This document shows, in pieces, positions 23,331-36,089 of a stretch of DNA of 64,000 bases (positions within the stretch are counted from its first letter, which is position 1; every line of letters starts with the position of its first letter). The DNA comes from Moniliophthora roreri (Eukaryota > Basidiomycota > Agaricomycetes > Agaricales > Marasmiaceae): positions 558,001-622,000 of the forward strand of contig LATX02000193.1 of NCBI GenBank assembly GCA_001466705.2, read 5' to 3'. The notes under the pieces were generated by a model that saw only the letters and a list, made by a program, of their open reading frames with translations, did no database searches and was not told where the DNA came from. The translations under genes and the position numbers were made by a program.

Positions 23331-24180
23331 TATGGAGTCAGTGGATGTGGTGAGTGAAACTGAAAGAGGGCTGGTTGTTAGGTCTTTCGATCACTATTAG
23401 CTAGTGCTTTATATACAGGGGTCGGTTATGAATCTTGGTTTGTTTAAGCGGTGGCTGAGGAAATGGTGAGTACATCGGCTGATTTAGTAGTCACAAATTG
23501 GTCGCGTCAAAATGATCTTGGTGGTTTCCGGATGATTCATGGGTATATGTTAGTTAGCTGTCTGATTGACGCCTGCTTCAAGCTTTCAACGATGATTCGA
23601 TGGCGTTGACAGCCATCTGAACCTCCGAGAATAAAACTGCATAATATAATACAGGGGGCTATCAAAAGCTTGGTCAGTCTCAGGAAAGAAAGAAGTGCGC
23701 TGACTGAGAATCCTAAGAATTCCGGACGAAAGCGCCTTACCAAGGGAGCTTTGACCCCCGTAAAGGTTGACTCAGTTGAGGGTGGGAAAGTGATGATCTG
23801 GTAAGTAGATGTCGATAGATCCGAGTCGTTTTGTTCGGTTCGTTTCCTAGTCTGTGCTTCACTCTCATCGTAATTAACAGTCATTAACCCAGAAAAATCG
23901 TGCTTTCGAAAAATCACACACCAGCATGACGTCTGAAAATCAACTGGGACTTGTAACTGCCATCGGACCTCCCGGTGGCCCATTTCAGCATACATCGGAA
24001 ACGCAGCGATTGAGTTGACGAGCTTCAAGAGACGGCGTGGCGCCCATGACTACAGCACCTGGACTCCTGAGGAAATAAACTACATCGTTATTTTTCACGA
24101 TGTACCCTCCGGAACCTACAATAGGTCCGCCGAGTACTGAGCGGCATCAGCGAAACCTGCGCTTCGAGATATCAATAACG
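23331..24180. repeat. 5' flank of GST copy 2, duplicate of 20,960-21,450
   Basis: 23,400-23,420 carries the TATA box of GST copy 2. From about 23,520 to 24,180 the sequence matches 20,960-21,450 in patches, interrupted by about 150-200 bp of extra DNA around 23,730-23,930. No intact gene. Confidence 0.5.
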
Positions 24181-25297
24181 GGGGATATACAACCGAGATA
24201 TCACACGTTCGACAAGTTGCGCTGCCAGTGCTGTAGCGAGTTGACCGTCGAGAAGTCCGGAGGGTCCATTTCTCCGGGCGTCATGCGAGCGGCACCGAAC
24301 GCAGTTCAACAGCAAAACTTCGTGGTATCCTAATAGTGTTATAACGACTACCGTGATGCATTTGAGATCCGTAGTCCTAGAAAATCTCGTCAGTAGATGT
24401 AAGGGGGCTATGAGGTAGTTGTAATAATTACCAGATCTTGTAATTATCACGAGCGTTGCAGCACCATTACAACCCTACCGGGCCATCCATGAAAGAAAAG
24501 CCATACGACTGCTCTTTACCTGGACTGGAATATGAAAGCAAAAAATAATGTATTCGACAAAATGCTTACAGTAGAGCCAAACTAACTATCCTTTGCTCCT
24601 TAGAGAAGCAACGGTGCTGGCTTAGTGCATCACACTCGTTTGGAATAAATCCAAGAACGCATGGAGGCGCCAACTAGAGGTCACCGTTAGTGTGACGATG
24701 ACTTTGGTGGAAGACATCGGCGAGCTATACATAAACATCCGGCTTTGACACAGCCTATAGAGCATCGAACCGGCAGGGCCAGGTTCAGGGTATACGGACG
24801 TGGTACGGTGTCTTCAATGCCCGATTGAAGTCGTCTTTGTCGGTGTCTGTCCCGGAACCACTCCCACTACTACCCAGCCGCAACAAAATACATTCTGTGC
24901 TCCATATCGCCCCGCAGTTTGACACTCATCAAATGAACCCGCCTTCCTTTGGTCTTGCGGTCCTTCAACTTCAAGCAATCTTCTCGAGTCGACGATCGAT
25001 CTTGCTTTTGAGTTCTGACGGCACTGCACAACGTTTTCATTTCAACGCGACAAGCCTTAAGAAGGAAACCAGAGCAGTTACAAACCTCAGTCTACTGCAC
25101 TTCCCGACTTCTGCATGAATCAAAGGTAAGATCACTTCACCGTATTGACAAGGATCACACAGCGGAATGTCGATGACGATGGTGAGTCCATGGCTGGGTG
25201 CGTACCTACGTCGCAAGTCATGATCAGCGTTGGCAAAGGGAGAGAGAAAATGAGGAAGAAATATCAATAAATGCATGAAGATTGGGACAGTACTAAT
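24181..25297. other. no recognisable gene
   Basis: About 1.1 kb. On the minus strand around 24,900-25,000 there is a coherent-looking basic stretch (CLKLKDRKTKGRRVHLMSVK) followed at once by two stops. I cannot assign it to a family or splice it into a gene. Nothing else is seen. Confidence 0.4.
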
Positions 25298-26292
25298 ACC
25301 TCATTCCACTCCTCAGCCCACTTGCGTTCCTCGACTGCGAGATCTACTCTTCGTCCTTCCCCAGTAAATAAACCTCCATCAATGGACGGCACAGTCCCAA
25401 AATGTGAATAAACTTACCTGACGTCGAATCACCCTTTGAATCCATGAAACGCGCCCATGAACGCGGTTATCAATACCTCCAGAAGATGTGAATGAATGCC
25501 ATCTTTTTTGTCGTCTGCAGTGTCCCACGTATACTGTACCTATGACTCATCCACACCCAACTCTGCGTAGGTTTTCTTCCTCTCCATCGATCACTATCAC
25601 CCGAGTCCCTCGAGACTTGTAGCCCTCAAAAATCAACCGTTCCCAGCGATATCGCGATACCATCTCGAGACTGTAAGAATGGGTCGCCTTCCAATGGCAT
25701 ACCAGAGAAAGATATGGCTCGGAAGAAGGATGGGAGCATACGTGCAGGATGATGAATGGTGATTATTGGGTAGGTGATTCTAGAGAAGAATCGATCAGAG
25801 AAGATGGCTGGGTTGGTCTCGCCAAAAGCTCGGGGTGATCTTTCGCTGACTCTTCCCATCCTAGGATATCAAGCCTACGATCTACAAGCTGAACGACGGA
25901 CCGAAACGAATGGGGAAATCTCGCGCCGTCGTCGAATGTACCGTATGAGGAAGGAGGTGTGTTGGATGTTCCATACTCAAAGGAATCGTATTCTATGGAT
26001 TGAACGTTAGTCAAACGTTAATGCGACTTAAGGCTAGTGGATAACACACCATCTTTTCAATCTTCCTGATACCCATCTCTAGTTGATCAAATGTCTTCTG
26101 ATACGTCGCGCCACGAAACGGCACTGGATTTGGATTGTCCAATTGGGCATCTGGGCCGAACGTAGAAGGTATTAAAAACGACAGAGGGCCTGTAGCTGTC
26201 TAGGTGAGCGAAGGATGCCTGCCGAGCAGGCGGAAATGAAGATCGCACATTGAGCGTGGGTGGGAGAAGATGAATACTCGTCAGGATTCTAT
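25298..26292 (-). pseudogene. sulfotransferase-like copy D, start lost, 3' truncated
   Basis: It aligns with copies A and B from the start-codon position (26290-26292, where ATG has become ATA) through exon 2 (ITYPIITIHHPARMLPSFFR) to about 25,298 in exon 3. There it meets unrelated DNA, so the last ~30 codons are gone. Frameshifts and a change in the HPRS region are also present. The TATAAATA box is still recognisable at about 26,327. Dead. Confidence 0.75.
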
Positions 26293-26309
26293 GTCGAGCT
26301 GCTTCAACT

Positions 26310-26969
26310 CGCGTTGGGGGTAGTAATATTTATAGACCTGGAACTTTAGACTTTAGGGTGGGGATGAATGTAAGACGCTTCTTTTCAGAGAATCTATGCA
26401 TGCTCGAGGATCCCTTGTGAGTGCCCTCCTGGAAGAGGTACTCATGACAGCTGAAAACTGTCGCTTGTTCCTGATCCTCGATCGGGCATGCGTTGTGGCA
26501 CTGCGATAAGACCTGTGACGAAGCATTGAGATTAGTGAATATATGATAATCAGAATAGCACCAGCATACAGACCACGAAACGACGGAGACCAAACGTTAA
26601 CGGTCAGACCTGCACTGTATGACGCAAGCTGTGCAGTTACACGCGACGCCGCTAATCGCCTCTCTTTCTTGTAATAACCACCACTATCCACTACCATGAC
26701 AATTCCATTTACTGTAACCGAACTTTGGGCCTCGTAAAAGAAATGCATCCAACGACTCATCGCTCACGGGTTCGACAAAACCGATTTGCAAGTCCTTCAT
26801 TTTCCCAAACGTGAATGCGAAGAAGATTGGACACATGTACACCAATTAGTTTCCATCTCCAAAACAGCAACCAGGCCCCGAATATACGACCGAAGTACCA
26901 TCCAACGCGATGAAATCGCGACCCGATGTCAGTAGCGTTCCAATTACAGCCAACTACATTCACATCCAC
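26310..26969 (-). repeat. flank 4: duplicated upstream DNA with a coding-like, membrane-protein-like remnant
   Basis: This is the best-preserved version of the flank found upstream of each sulfotransferase-like copy. On the minus strand a frame reads LTVNVWSPSFRGLYAGAILI then IIYSLISMLRHRSYRSATTH, one hydrophobic segment followed by a basic tail. The same frame is kept in flank 5 at 34,136-34,330 (WLPSFHGLYAGAILIIIHSF). A second frame upstream reads KMKDLQIGFVEPVSDESLDA, also partly kept at 37,930-37,975. It may be a small gene that was duplicated together with the sulfotransferase-like gene. I do not recognise it, and no full model could be built. Confidence 0.45.
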
Positions 26970-29900
26970 GCTTTAGTACACTTTTCCGATATCACGCACA
27001 TAAGGCAAATTCTTCAAACGAACCGTGTTATCCCTGCTCGCCACCCCATCTGTCCTCATTCCAATGATATCCCTTCGAATCCAACATTCCAAAGAATCAG
27101 TCCACCGTGGCGACGCCCGAAAACCATTCCAATAATCCATATGCAAGACTTACATTCAAAGTACCCCGAACACTGCTCGGCCGTTCCAAAGACGCAAAGC
27201 TCTGAACATCCTCCCAGTCAACCGTCGCAGTGTGCAGAGGGCCGTAATCTTGTACTACAAAATCATTCCAATGCCTTGAGTGCAGAGGACACCACTGGAG
27301 TAGCGAAAGGAGCACTACAATGAGACAATATATGGAAGTGTCCATGTATATGGGAAAAGTTCTCAAAACACTACAATCCGCTCTATGGCAACGCCGCGAA
27401 TCATTCCAATAGGCCTATATGGATTCCTTGATATTGACGGGGTATTAGGCTGATCAATCTGGTTGCAAATTCAAGCTTCAACATTATGATCCACATCAGC
27501 CTTCAGGCCGCTACTGCCAGCAATTTTATTCAGCAACTGCGCGTAAATTCGGTTAAAGTAGGTATTCATGTTACGAGGTTCTGCCGACCCAGAACACAGG
27601 GCTCTCGGCAGTACCCTTCCCAGTCCGTTATATCTATGCACGATCGCCTGCAGCTTAAGCGCTCGTCTAGCTACGTGCAAGCCGAGTACTCTACTACATC
27701 CTGCGTGGCAATTTCCTGCACGCATCTCTATCCAGGGCCACCTCTCCTCCCAGCAAGCGGAACCTTTCTGATATATACCCACTCTTCACAGAGCCCTTTC
27801 ATCGGAATGCAGAAGTCACTCACAGGTCCGATAGCAACGCCTTTTCCTTGGCAACTCAGTTGCAATCACCATTCTATTGCACGCTGTGTCGTGCGTCTCG
27901 ACTCATTAATATCAATTTGCATTTTACGGGGCACGTAACGGCAAGTGATGTTAGGGAATTCAAATTCAAGCCCAGCAATTGCTCGTAGCTCGAGGACAGT
28001 AGCCGGTAAGTTAAGTTGTGAAACCTCTCATTCTTGTCAACTTCAATACTGAGCTTTTTGCGGGCGTCAGATGTTCATAGCAAGGAGCAAGAAGGAGTGG
28101 ACACATGTATGCCGCAAGTCATGATGTCTCCGGCATCAATTTCGGATACAATACCTTATCGCACCTAAAGAGAATTTAACAACCTGTTAGCTACACGGGC
28201 CTCAAGGCGTATTCTGGGCGGATCCAAACTTCCTTATCACGATTTGCAATTCGAGAATTGACGTAATGGCTCGAGGACTAGCAGTGAACGTCGTGGCGTC
28301 GTACAGCAGGTGTGCTCTCTTGACAGCTGGAGTGACTCTTTTTGTGGAGCGTTAATGAGAAAGTCGAACTCGCGGACAGCAAACATGGTGGCTCCTCTCT
28401 GGTCACTAAAGGCCGACAATTTTCACCGAGGTCGATAAGTTAGTGCTCTTCTTCCGCATGTGGAGCAAGGAAACGAGACCTCGCCATTTCTATCCAGTGA
28501 CAATGAGACCCAGGCGTGTTCAAGGTATGTTCATGAACGCCACGGCACCCTCGATCTCAACGCTGTGAGCTCTAATTTTGTTCCGTGGTAACAGCTCTCA
28601 CACATGTATATTGCTGACTAGTCAATAGATTTCTACATAAGGACATGCGAATCTTTGTGTTTGCTGTATGGCATCAACGTTGTCTCCGCATGTGATCCGT
28701 AAGAAATTGACATACGAGACAAACGCGAGGTTTCGCTAGTGATTGACAAAGGGTGCATTGCACGAGGCATGGGCGTGTACTGCTGACGTGTCCTTCAACA
28801 CTCCTACGTTAACAGCCATTTATAAACTCCTGAGTTCAACGGAATGTCTCCAGGCCTTTTCTTGAGCTGTTCATACCGTTCAAGTCACTCAAGTTCTTTG
28901 CTCTCTCGCCCTCTAAAGGATCACCTTCCTTCCTCAAAACTGCCCAGTTCACCGTCAGCAGAGCTACTATTGCATCTGCGTGACTCTTTTTGGCTTGCCA
29001 ATCCCTAACGTCCTCAGGGAAAGGAGCAAGCTGACGAGAGTTATCGTTTTACTGGTGCACCTGTTCCGCCCGTCTCTATGTCGTAGCATAGGTCTTCACG
29101 CTTGTCTCAGCATCTCTCCTAGGGCTATTTGGCAGCTAGTATAATCACACCCGGTTTCTTCGCAGCTCTACCTGTGTTTGTCTTTCAAGTCCACACCGTC
29201 ACTACTCAAAGCGTGTTCCTTTGTGTCGTTCATCTTTCTGTTCGGGATACGTGCTATCACTCCTTATGTGGCGGACCAACTTTCGGACTTGTTCAGCAGC
29301 GTTTGGAGCAGCATTCTCTTCCGGCCCAGATTAGGATCATGTCAACTAATTTTGGCTCTGCAAGCTCCTTTATTCCCCCTGGCGATGCTTAACCTCGGCT
29401 AGGATATAACTCCTTCCAAGATATTCTGTGTGCCGCTAAATTTCAGCAAGGACTCGCAATTTGACAAGACATAGTGACATCTTGCCGCAGGTAGGCTCCG
29501 GCTCTACTCGAATCACACTGGAACCACAAAATGCAGCTACAACTCACGATCATCCATCAAAAGCCACTGTTGTGCCCTGACAGTAGCGAATTTCAAATCT
29601 GAGTTCTTTTGTCCTGCTGGCCAAAGTTCATTATCATAACTCAACCATCCGTCACACCAAGATACAAGCGATCGGCTCCCTCGAATCCTACCTGGCCTCT
29701 TGTGATTTTCCTCTGAGAATGAGCTGAAGGTAGGTCCATAAGCGAAGATGGCTTCGACATATTCAGTACGTAAAAATTAACGTTCGGTATGCTTCCGTAT
29801 GAAAGACGATATATGCATGTGTAGTGAATCATAAGTTGGACAGATACTGGCTAAGTTGCATACAAGGTCTGGTACATAGAAAATCATTTGGAAGCAAGTC

Positions 29901-31856
29901 TTGATGCCCAACGAGATGTGCGTCGATGCTATTCGATGCTATTCGATGAAGGGTGGTAAATCCGATGTCGTCCCAATGTTATCCGATGTTATGGCAATGT
30001 TATGTGTTTTTCTTTATCTGAAATGAGTTATATCAATGAACTTCAAAGACCGTTGCAATTTGGACTTGGCGAAAAAAAAAACCTTACGAGCCTGGAAGTT
30101 GGTCCATGCATTGTTCATTTTCCCGCCTGCCCTAAACTTTCCCGCGTTCCTCTTTTTCTTCTCGACCACCACCATCCCTGCTCCTTTCTTCTTAACCACC
30201 ACCATCCCCGTTGTGTCCCCTATCCGCTCCAACACCTATGTACTAGTTCTCGCCACGTCACCCTTGTTTTCGAGCCCCACGGCGCGAAGATATTGATCAT
30301 CTAGCTTGGAATGGAGTAGGCTGGTCAAGGGAGGCTATATTTGTGAGACTTGGTGCGTTTATGTCACAAATTCTGTTCTTCAGTCAACTGACAGACCCTT
30401 TTGTCATCTTCGCAACTGGCGGCATATCCTAAAGAAAGAAGATCAAGACCAAACGAAGACGATCCCGAATCCTGGGGTTGTCGCCATAGCGTTTTACGGA
30501 AATATCCATGAGGTACGCAATTGTAACTTCTATGGTGTTTCGATCGCGCTGAGCTTTACTTCAAAATTCAAGGTGCCGTAGCTTCAATAAGAGATATCGG
30601 TGAGTTCAGTCTCTTGCTGGCTGAAGCGTAAATTACTCAATGTCGGTTGGTCAGATATATCGCGTAAGGCACAACTGAACGTCAACGATGGTGTATCGGG
30701 GCGGGGCACAGGACTAGGGTTTGTGTGGGGCATTGAGCAAAGGGTGTTGGGCGAGCGCCAGGGCGAGGTGACGTCGGGCAAGGAGTCATATATATACTTG
30801 GTACGATGTAACTTTACAGTACTCGATGAATATATACATTTCATCCGATGATATACTATGAAAATTGAGAAAACATAAGAGGTCACCCTAGGACATTGGA
30901 TAACATCAGATAACGTCGACTGGGAATGATAGGAATCCTACCACGGTTACGTTGAGATTCACTTACGCCACCCGGCAGGCCCGGCAGCGTGATGATTACT
31001 ATCTTCATAATCCTTGAGACTCGGCAAAAAATAAAAAAAAGTTGCATCTTACCCGCATGTTGGCGACACACTTTACAGCTGGCTGCTGTTTCAATAATCC
31101 CAGAAACTTTTTCGATCTTCGTTGTTCGGGCGTTTTGTTTCAAAATATAGCTAAATTTGGTACTTGTCCGCCTCATCCATCATTTTTTGAAACTAGCAAT
31201 AAATTATGTAATGATAAGCATGAGTAACGTGGACCTTCCTTTCTAAGTCCTTTTTCTTCTTCTTCACTAGAAATGGAAAGTGAGTGCCGCAAAAGCTCCC
31301 TCTTTCCCGGACCCTTGGTGCTTCCAAACTGGTTGAAAGCATGAGGTTAGAGGTAACCGGACTTGCGAGGGACACATAGCGTTGTTTGTCTGACTCATTC
31401 TGGGCTCATAAGTTCTCCGGCGGGATTCCGAATCAGAATTCTGACCTCACGAGTCGGAGTGCGGTCCAAATGGCGTCTTGCTGCTAATTAGTGAGTAATG
31501 CAGCCATTCGGAGCCCCGGAAAGTGCTCTAATCTGGTACCGTTTCATTGAAGAAATGAATCAACCGAGTATCATCGTATGCAGGAACTTGCAGGTTTCAA
31601 AACCACCCGTCAACACGCGCCGGGGAGTATCTCGCTGTTCCTGGTGCCATGCTCTGTAAACATGTTCTTTCTACAGCAATATCTCGTATAAGTGAATATT
31701 GCAGCCTCTACTCTATGGACACTTTGTTTCTTTACTCAAAACAACCCCATACATCGACACCATCCACGTTGAACTACACACATTCGTCGCTGGTGTACTA
31801 TCTCCCGAGACTGAGAAGGGTCAGCCAAGCATTACTGCAGCAAGTCTAACCCTTCA
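26970..31856. other. long gene-poor stretch
   Basis: About 4.9 kb without a gene I can support. Frames of 100-150 codons near 27.5-27.9 kb exist on both strands but have biased, non-protein-like composition. A promoter-like TATAAA at 28,821-28,826 is followed by a CT-rich stretch but no coding frame. Near 29,930-30,000 there are short degenerate repeats (gctattcgatgctattcgat; atgttatccgatgttatgg), with a related inverted tract near 30,890-30,935. 30,150-30,220 has repeated 'accaccaccatccc'. Poly-A/T runs occur near 30,070 and 31,030. A non-coding RNA or decayed transposon is possible but unproven. Confidence 0.4.
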
Positions 31857-32700
31857 ATGACTTACCATCACCGGGACCATGGTCTTTTCGCCCCCTACGA
31901 CAATGATCAATGTTGGACCAACACGGATACACTAGAGTACTTGTCGACGGGGCTAGTCTCATCAGCTTCATATGTTATGCCAGATGACATAGAAGCCATG
32001 TGTGACATCCTCGACCGTGACATGCCACAGCCTCAGGCTGGCGTTTATGATCCCACTAATTCGGAGTTGTCAGCAGCCTCCATCCCCAGCAATAATGTTA
32101 ACCGTGGAGAACGAGACCAGGACAGCATCTTCCCCACGTTGCACTGCCATTCCAACCACAACGCTGCTGAGGCCGTAGGGTTGAGAGCGTATTCTCAGAA
32201 CCCGCTTATGTCCGCCGCTCCTTTTCCATCGACACAACCATCAGTTTCGAGTGTCCCGGCACTGGCTCATCACCATGCTCAGCCTGGCCGTAGCCGTCCT
32301 ATACAAAACGGGGGCATGATTCCATCTGAAAGCAGCTATTATGGCGCCACATCTCTCGACCCCGTTCGAGATAATTCCACCGAACAGGAGTTGCCCGAGG
32401 TGCAAAGGTGCAAAGTGGCCAAAGACACCGTTTTACAAGCTGCTGTTCGCCGGCGAAAAAACGAAGCCAAATTTACATGTGATATTGCGGGCTGTGGTCA
32501 GACGTTTACTACCAGGCATAATCTGAGATGTAGGTGCAGATTCTATGCACCTGCTTTACGAGTATTCATGATACATTCTTGCAGATCATTCGGATGCTCA
32601 TTATAACATCAGGCGGTACAAGTGCGAGATGTGCGGGAAATCTTTCACAACTCTATCTGATCGCAGGCGCCACCAGCATAGACATGGGATTGCCGCTTAA
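31857..32700 (+). CDS. C2H2 zinc-finger protein, probable transcription factor
   Basis: Two exons, 31857-32529 and 32585-32700, with a 55-bp GTAGGT...GCAG intron, give 262 aa. Residues 1-200 are Ser/Asn/Pro-rich and disordered-looking, as in fungal regulators. Just before the fingers is a basic stretch (AAVRRRKNEAKFTC). Finger 1 is CDIAGCGQTFTTRHNLRYHSDAH in pattern C-X4-C-X12-H-X3-H, split by the intron before its first His. Finger 2 is CEMCGKSFTTLSDRRRH...H in pattern C-X2-C-X12-H-X3-H. The protein ends HGIAA shortly after. It likely binds DNA in the nucleus; targets are unknown. It sits alone between a gene-poor stretch and a relic. The ATG at 31857 is the first in frame after an upstream stop. 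Confidence 0.8.
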
Positions 32701-33241
32701 TTGCCGCCGGCCTAGCGCTTGCTATAACCTGTAGGTGTCATCTTGGCTGTCAATTCTCTTCACGAAGGGGTTCAATCTCTTCTCCCCCCAACTCATTTTG
32801 TTAACGATGCTCGCTCAAATGCTCGTTCGATTTCTCTTCAGACTATTTGATATTTAATCCTGATAGGTATGTAAGTATGTCATATGTAGTAGATCGTCCC
32901 AATTCCATTATTTTGTAATGTGGACATTGTACTATCTGTCGATATCATGTATTGGCGTACAACGGACACACCATTACTTGACCGACACAGTAGTTCACAA
33001 CTTTGGGCCTGACGTCAACGGCGGGAGGATTGCGAAAAGCCGAACTCTAAATTATAGGCAGGGTATCAGCTGGTACCGCACCCTCTCGAAAAATTTCCAT
33101 ATTTGGATGTCACGCAGGTTCCTCCGCTACCACCGCGTCCTCGCTTTGCCCTTGCTTTACTCTCAACATCTTAACTTTTTCTATACCCAATATTCATAGA
33201 GAAATAATAGGAGAAGAGAATACATCAAATTCCTGCATAAT
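32701..33241. other. intergenic
   Basis: About 540 bp after the zinc-finger gene, including its 3' UTR. No gene or repeat seen. Confidence 0.5.
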
Positions 33242-33963
33242 CTAATCTGTCATACGTGCCCTCTTGTCAACATCTCGTGGTGTAATGGTTGACGCCCTCT
33301 TCTGGCCGCTGGATGAACTCTGCGCGGATTGTGTATTCTCCTCGGGGGGTGAAGGCGATCACGGTAGGTCATCGCTGTTCTGAATGTTGTTTTTTTATTC
33401 TCCAATATTTTGTCTTCTCGTTGGGAACCCCTAATGCATTTTCTTCGGTCTTCTCGATGTGCATCGCGCACATCATGTACGGCGGTATATCAGGTCGGTG
33501 TTCTGTGTTTTCCGCATGTTGTGTGAGGAGGTGACAGAGAGCATTGTATTTCCAGATCGTTCTTGGATTCCCGGAGATCGCGCTGCATCCTGGATAGGTG
33601 CAATGAATAGGAACATTTGTGCATGGTTCATTGGTTCCCTTGGAAGCTTGCTCATACTTCAAGGCCTCATATCGGTATGGACATGAAGATCGAATCTTGG
33701 GCTTCCCTTTCTGGAAAATGAGTTGTGTTATACATCCATCCTGTCCACAAAATCAACACCAATCTGATTTGAAGGATTAAAATCAAACTGGAGTGCGAAG
33801 ACTTCACCTCTTGTCTCAAGCCCGGCTCTTCTTCCTCTCTTGCTGCTAGGAGTAGGTGTTTGCCGACACGACCCCACATTGTGCTAATCTTGACCTTCTG
33901 TTCACACAGGTAACATGTAACACTCTCAGTAAACTGGGGGCGGGTGGTAGATGGACAGAGCAC
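33242..33963 (-). pseudogene. decayed gene of a Cys/His-rich agaricomycete family (FCGxxGC...WKYNA type)
   Basis: The minus strand reads TCYLCEQKVKISTMWGRVGK, then an intron (GTGAAG...ATCAG), then FCGQDGCITQLIFQKGKPKI, RSSCPYRYEALKYEQASKG, then IHCTYPGCSAISGNPRTIWK and YNALCHLLTQHAENTEHRP. The C-terminus SGQKRASTITPRDVDKRARM follows near 33,290. Conserved Cys and His pairs suggest zinc binding. I recall a family of agaricomycete proteins with this layout, often in many copies, of unknown function. Two lesions are seen: a TGA just before FCGQDGC, and a frameshift plus TGA between HSEQ and SDDLP near 33,365-33,375. The start is uncertain. Confidence 0.55.
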
Positions 33964-34055
33964 TCGCTGATTACATAGATTGATTGATATCTACTACTAT
34001 GTAGTCGTTGCACCGGATAGGGGAAGAGTCACGCTGTGACATCAAGAACCAGAGT

Positions 34056-34339
34056 TCAGTTCCAAAAACGCAAAAAAAAATAAAATTGTATGCATGCTCG
34101 AGTATCCAGAGCAGGTGCCCTGATGGAAGAGGTACTCATGAGAATTGTTGCTTGTTCCTGATCCTCGACTGGGTATGTGTTGCAGCATCGTGGTAAGACC
34201 TGTGACGAAGCATTGATGTGAATGAATGTATGATAATCAGGATAGCACCAGCATACAGACCATGAAATGACGGAAGCCAAGCATTGATGGTTAGACCTGT
34301 CACTGGTCGGTGTATGAAGCAAGCTGTGCAGTTAGACAC
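34056..34339 (-). repeat. flank 5, copy of 26,390-26,640, interrupted by the inverted elements
   Basis: This matches the flank at 26.39-26.64 kb tract by tract ('gaggtactcatga', 'cttgttcctgatcctcga', 'gataatcaggatagcaccagcatacagaccatgaaa'). The match stops at 34,339 where the first 1.75-kb element begins. It resumes in the 76-bp spacer (36,090-36,165) and after the second element (37,917-37,975). This is the host DNA into which both elements inserted. Confidence 0.75.
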
Positions 34340-36089
34340 TAATTTGTCTAAGATCAGACTAGTGGAAATCTTCCTAAAAGATAACCTCCAAAAGTCCAAC
34401 TCAGGTTGTTGTGCAAGTGTGGATCAACATGATCAGAGTTGCTGCACTTAGAATGCCAACAAAACTCTTAGCTAGGTTGATTCTCTCTTATTGAAGTAAT
34501 CTACTTCAAAGTGTTCACCTCCAGAGGAGTATATATGGTTTTAAAAGGGTTTATATCACAAACACACACAAAACACAAAGAACATGGTGCACAAAGCACA
34601 AACACAAGAGCTACAGTCCCATACAAAGACTTAATAGCCGATATAGCCTGACCCTATGGAGTTCAAGACTTTCTTAAGACAACTACAGCACACAGTGTAC
34701 TGGAAAAGGTCCTAGACCAATTTCTACAAAGAGCTTAGCACAGGCACACCCCTTGCTAAGACTCTAAGTGTGTCACAACCTGATACCCAACACAGGCCAC
34801 ACTCCAAGCACCCAAGGCTCCTTCTTGGTGTAAAGTGTCTCTTAGAAAAGTGCTACAATGCACTCAAGATGTTACTCTTAGTCTCTTATGATGCAAGTTC
34901 GTTATCAGATTTCTATCTCTCTGGAGTCACTCAGGACCAATCTCCAGGGCCTGAAGTGAGGAAGCAAAACTGGAATGGCACACAAATTTATACACCAAAC
35001 AAACTCTTCATGTATTCACAATCAGAGGGGGCAGAGTTACTTGAGTATGTACAAATATCTAGCTGTCCTTATATACAGTCCAAGGAATATATCTACAGAA
35101 AAATATAAATAATGTCCAATAATTCAGAAAATGGTAAATGAGTGACAGAGATACTAAAAGAGGGAATATTTGGATGTCACAGAGTCTGGCCACTAGGGTA
35201 TCCAACCATATCTGCGTGGGTATCTATGTTTCCAGGCGTTCTGGGCTCTATAATTTGTATTTTCTCTTTTCTAAGTCAGGTATCTACAACTGGATGGCTG
35301 TACCCGTCCTGTTTCTTTACAGCATTTCCCTTTCTAGTATCCTCACATTGGCAGAGGCCTAGATGCCAAAGTTTCCAAGGTTGGAACATGCTGTTACTGT
35401 TTCTATCTCCTTTGACAGTGCACGCTCAGTCTTATTTAGGACTTCTTGTGTGTTAGATATTCTTCGTATGTCTCGTGGTATCTGTCTGTAGGTAGTGGAT
35501 GTCCTTCGGAAGTGATTTCCGTCATTCTGACATGACTTTATACCTAGTTAGTTTATCGCATATTGTTTAGCCGCTGGTGAATTCTTTATTAAGAGATCAC
35601 CTGCTTTGACTCTGATCCATATATTGACTTTGGAGGAGGATTGTTCTATGATCTTTCCTGTTCTAAGTCGTCTTTCTGTTTTGATGTCTCCTCTAAGTAC
35701 CTCTGTACTGTTTGACTGCAGATTGCACTTTGCAGATGTCATAGAAAGGTAAAGTAGAAATTAAAATCCCATTGATAGCACTTTGAGAGCTTGGTTAACT
35801 AGCCAATGTGTTCATTGGGCCATAGTTAGGTTCCCTACAGGTTTTGGGAGTGATCCATTTTGGATCTGTTACATAGATAAGTCAGGGAGTACAGCTTTGA
35901 CACCTCTGTATAGCATATCATATAGCTCTTTGTACTTTCCAAGGTACCATAGCTTCTCTAAGGCAATGACTAGCAGACTGGGCTCACTCTAGTCCTTATT
36001 ACCTATTATCTGGTGTCATATTAAAGTGTTCCAATTCAAAAGTAGTGTAAAATGAATAAAAGTGGGTCTTTTCTAGGTTTGACATATTA
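34340..36089 (+). mobile_element. 1.75-kb element, copy 1 (inverted twin of 36,166-37,916)
   Basis: A 1,750-bp element bounded by a short terminal inverted repeat, TAATTTGTC at the left end and GACATATTA at the right. The inner ends TGTC...GACA also fit a solo LTR. The flanking target site on the left is unclear ('AC' on both sides). It has no transposase. One frame of about 100 codons (SYDASSLSDFYLSGVTQDQS, then QIYTPNKLFMYSQSEGAELL) is open in both copies, but most differences between the copies change amino acids, so selection is not evident. It is CpG-poor and transcription of it was not judged. Confidence 0.7.

Noticed and set aside
27471..27938. Overlapping 100-150-codon frames on both strands
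   Set aside because: Neither has family resemblance, splice context or gene-like codon use.
29129..29402. Small hydrophobic frames as secreted peptides
   Set aside because: They lack an ATG start, and neither composition nor context supports a gene.
34770..35108. 112-codon frame in the 1.75-kb element as a real gene
   Set aside because: It is open in both copies, but differences are mostly amino-acid-changing and there is no known domain or start context.
34340..36089. Solo LTR with its own target duplication
   Set aside because: The inner ends TGTC...GACA would fit, but the 5 bp next to them do not match each other in either copy, while TAAT/ATTA is present at both ends of both copies. 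Not fully excluded.
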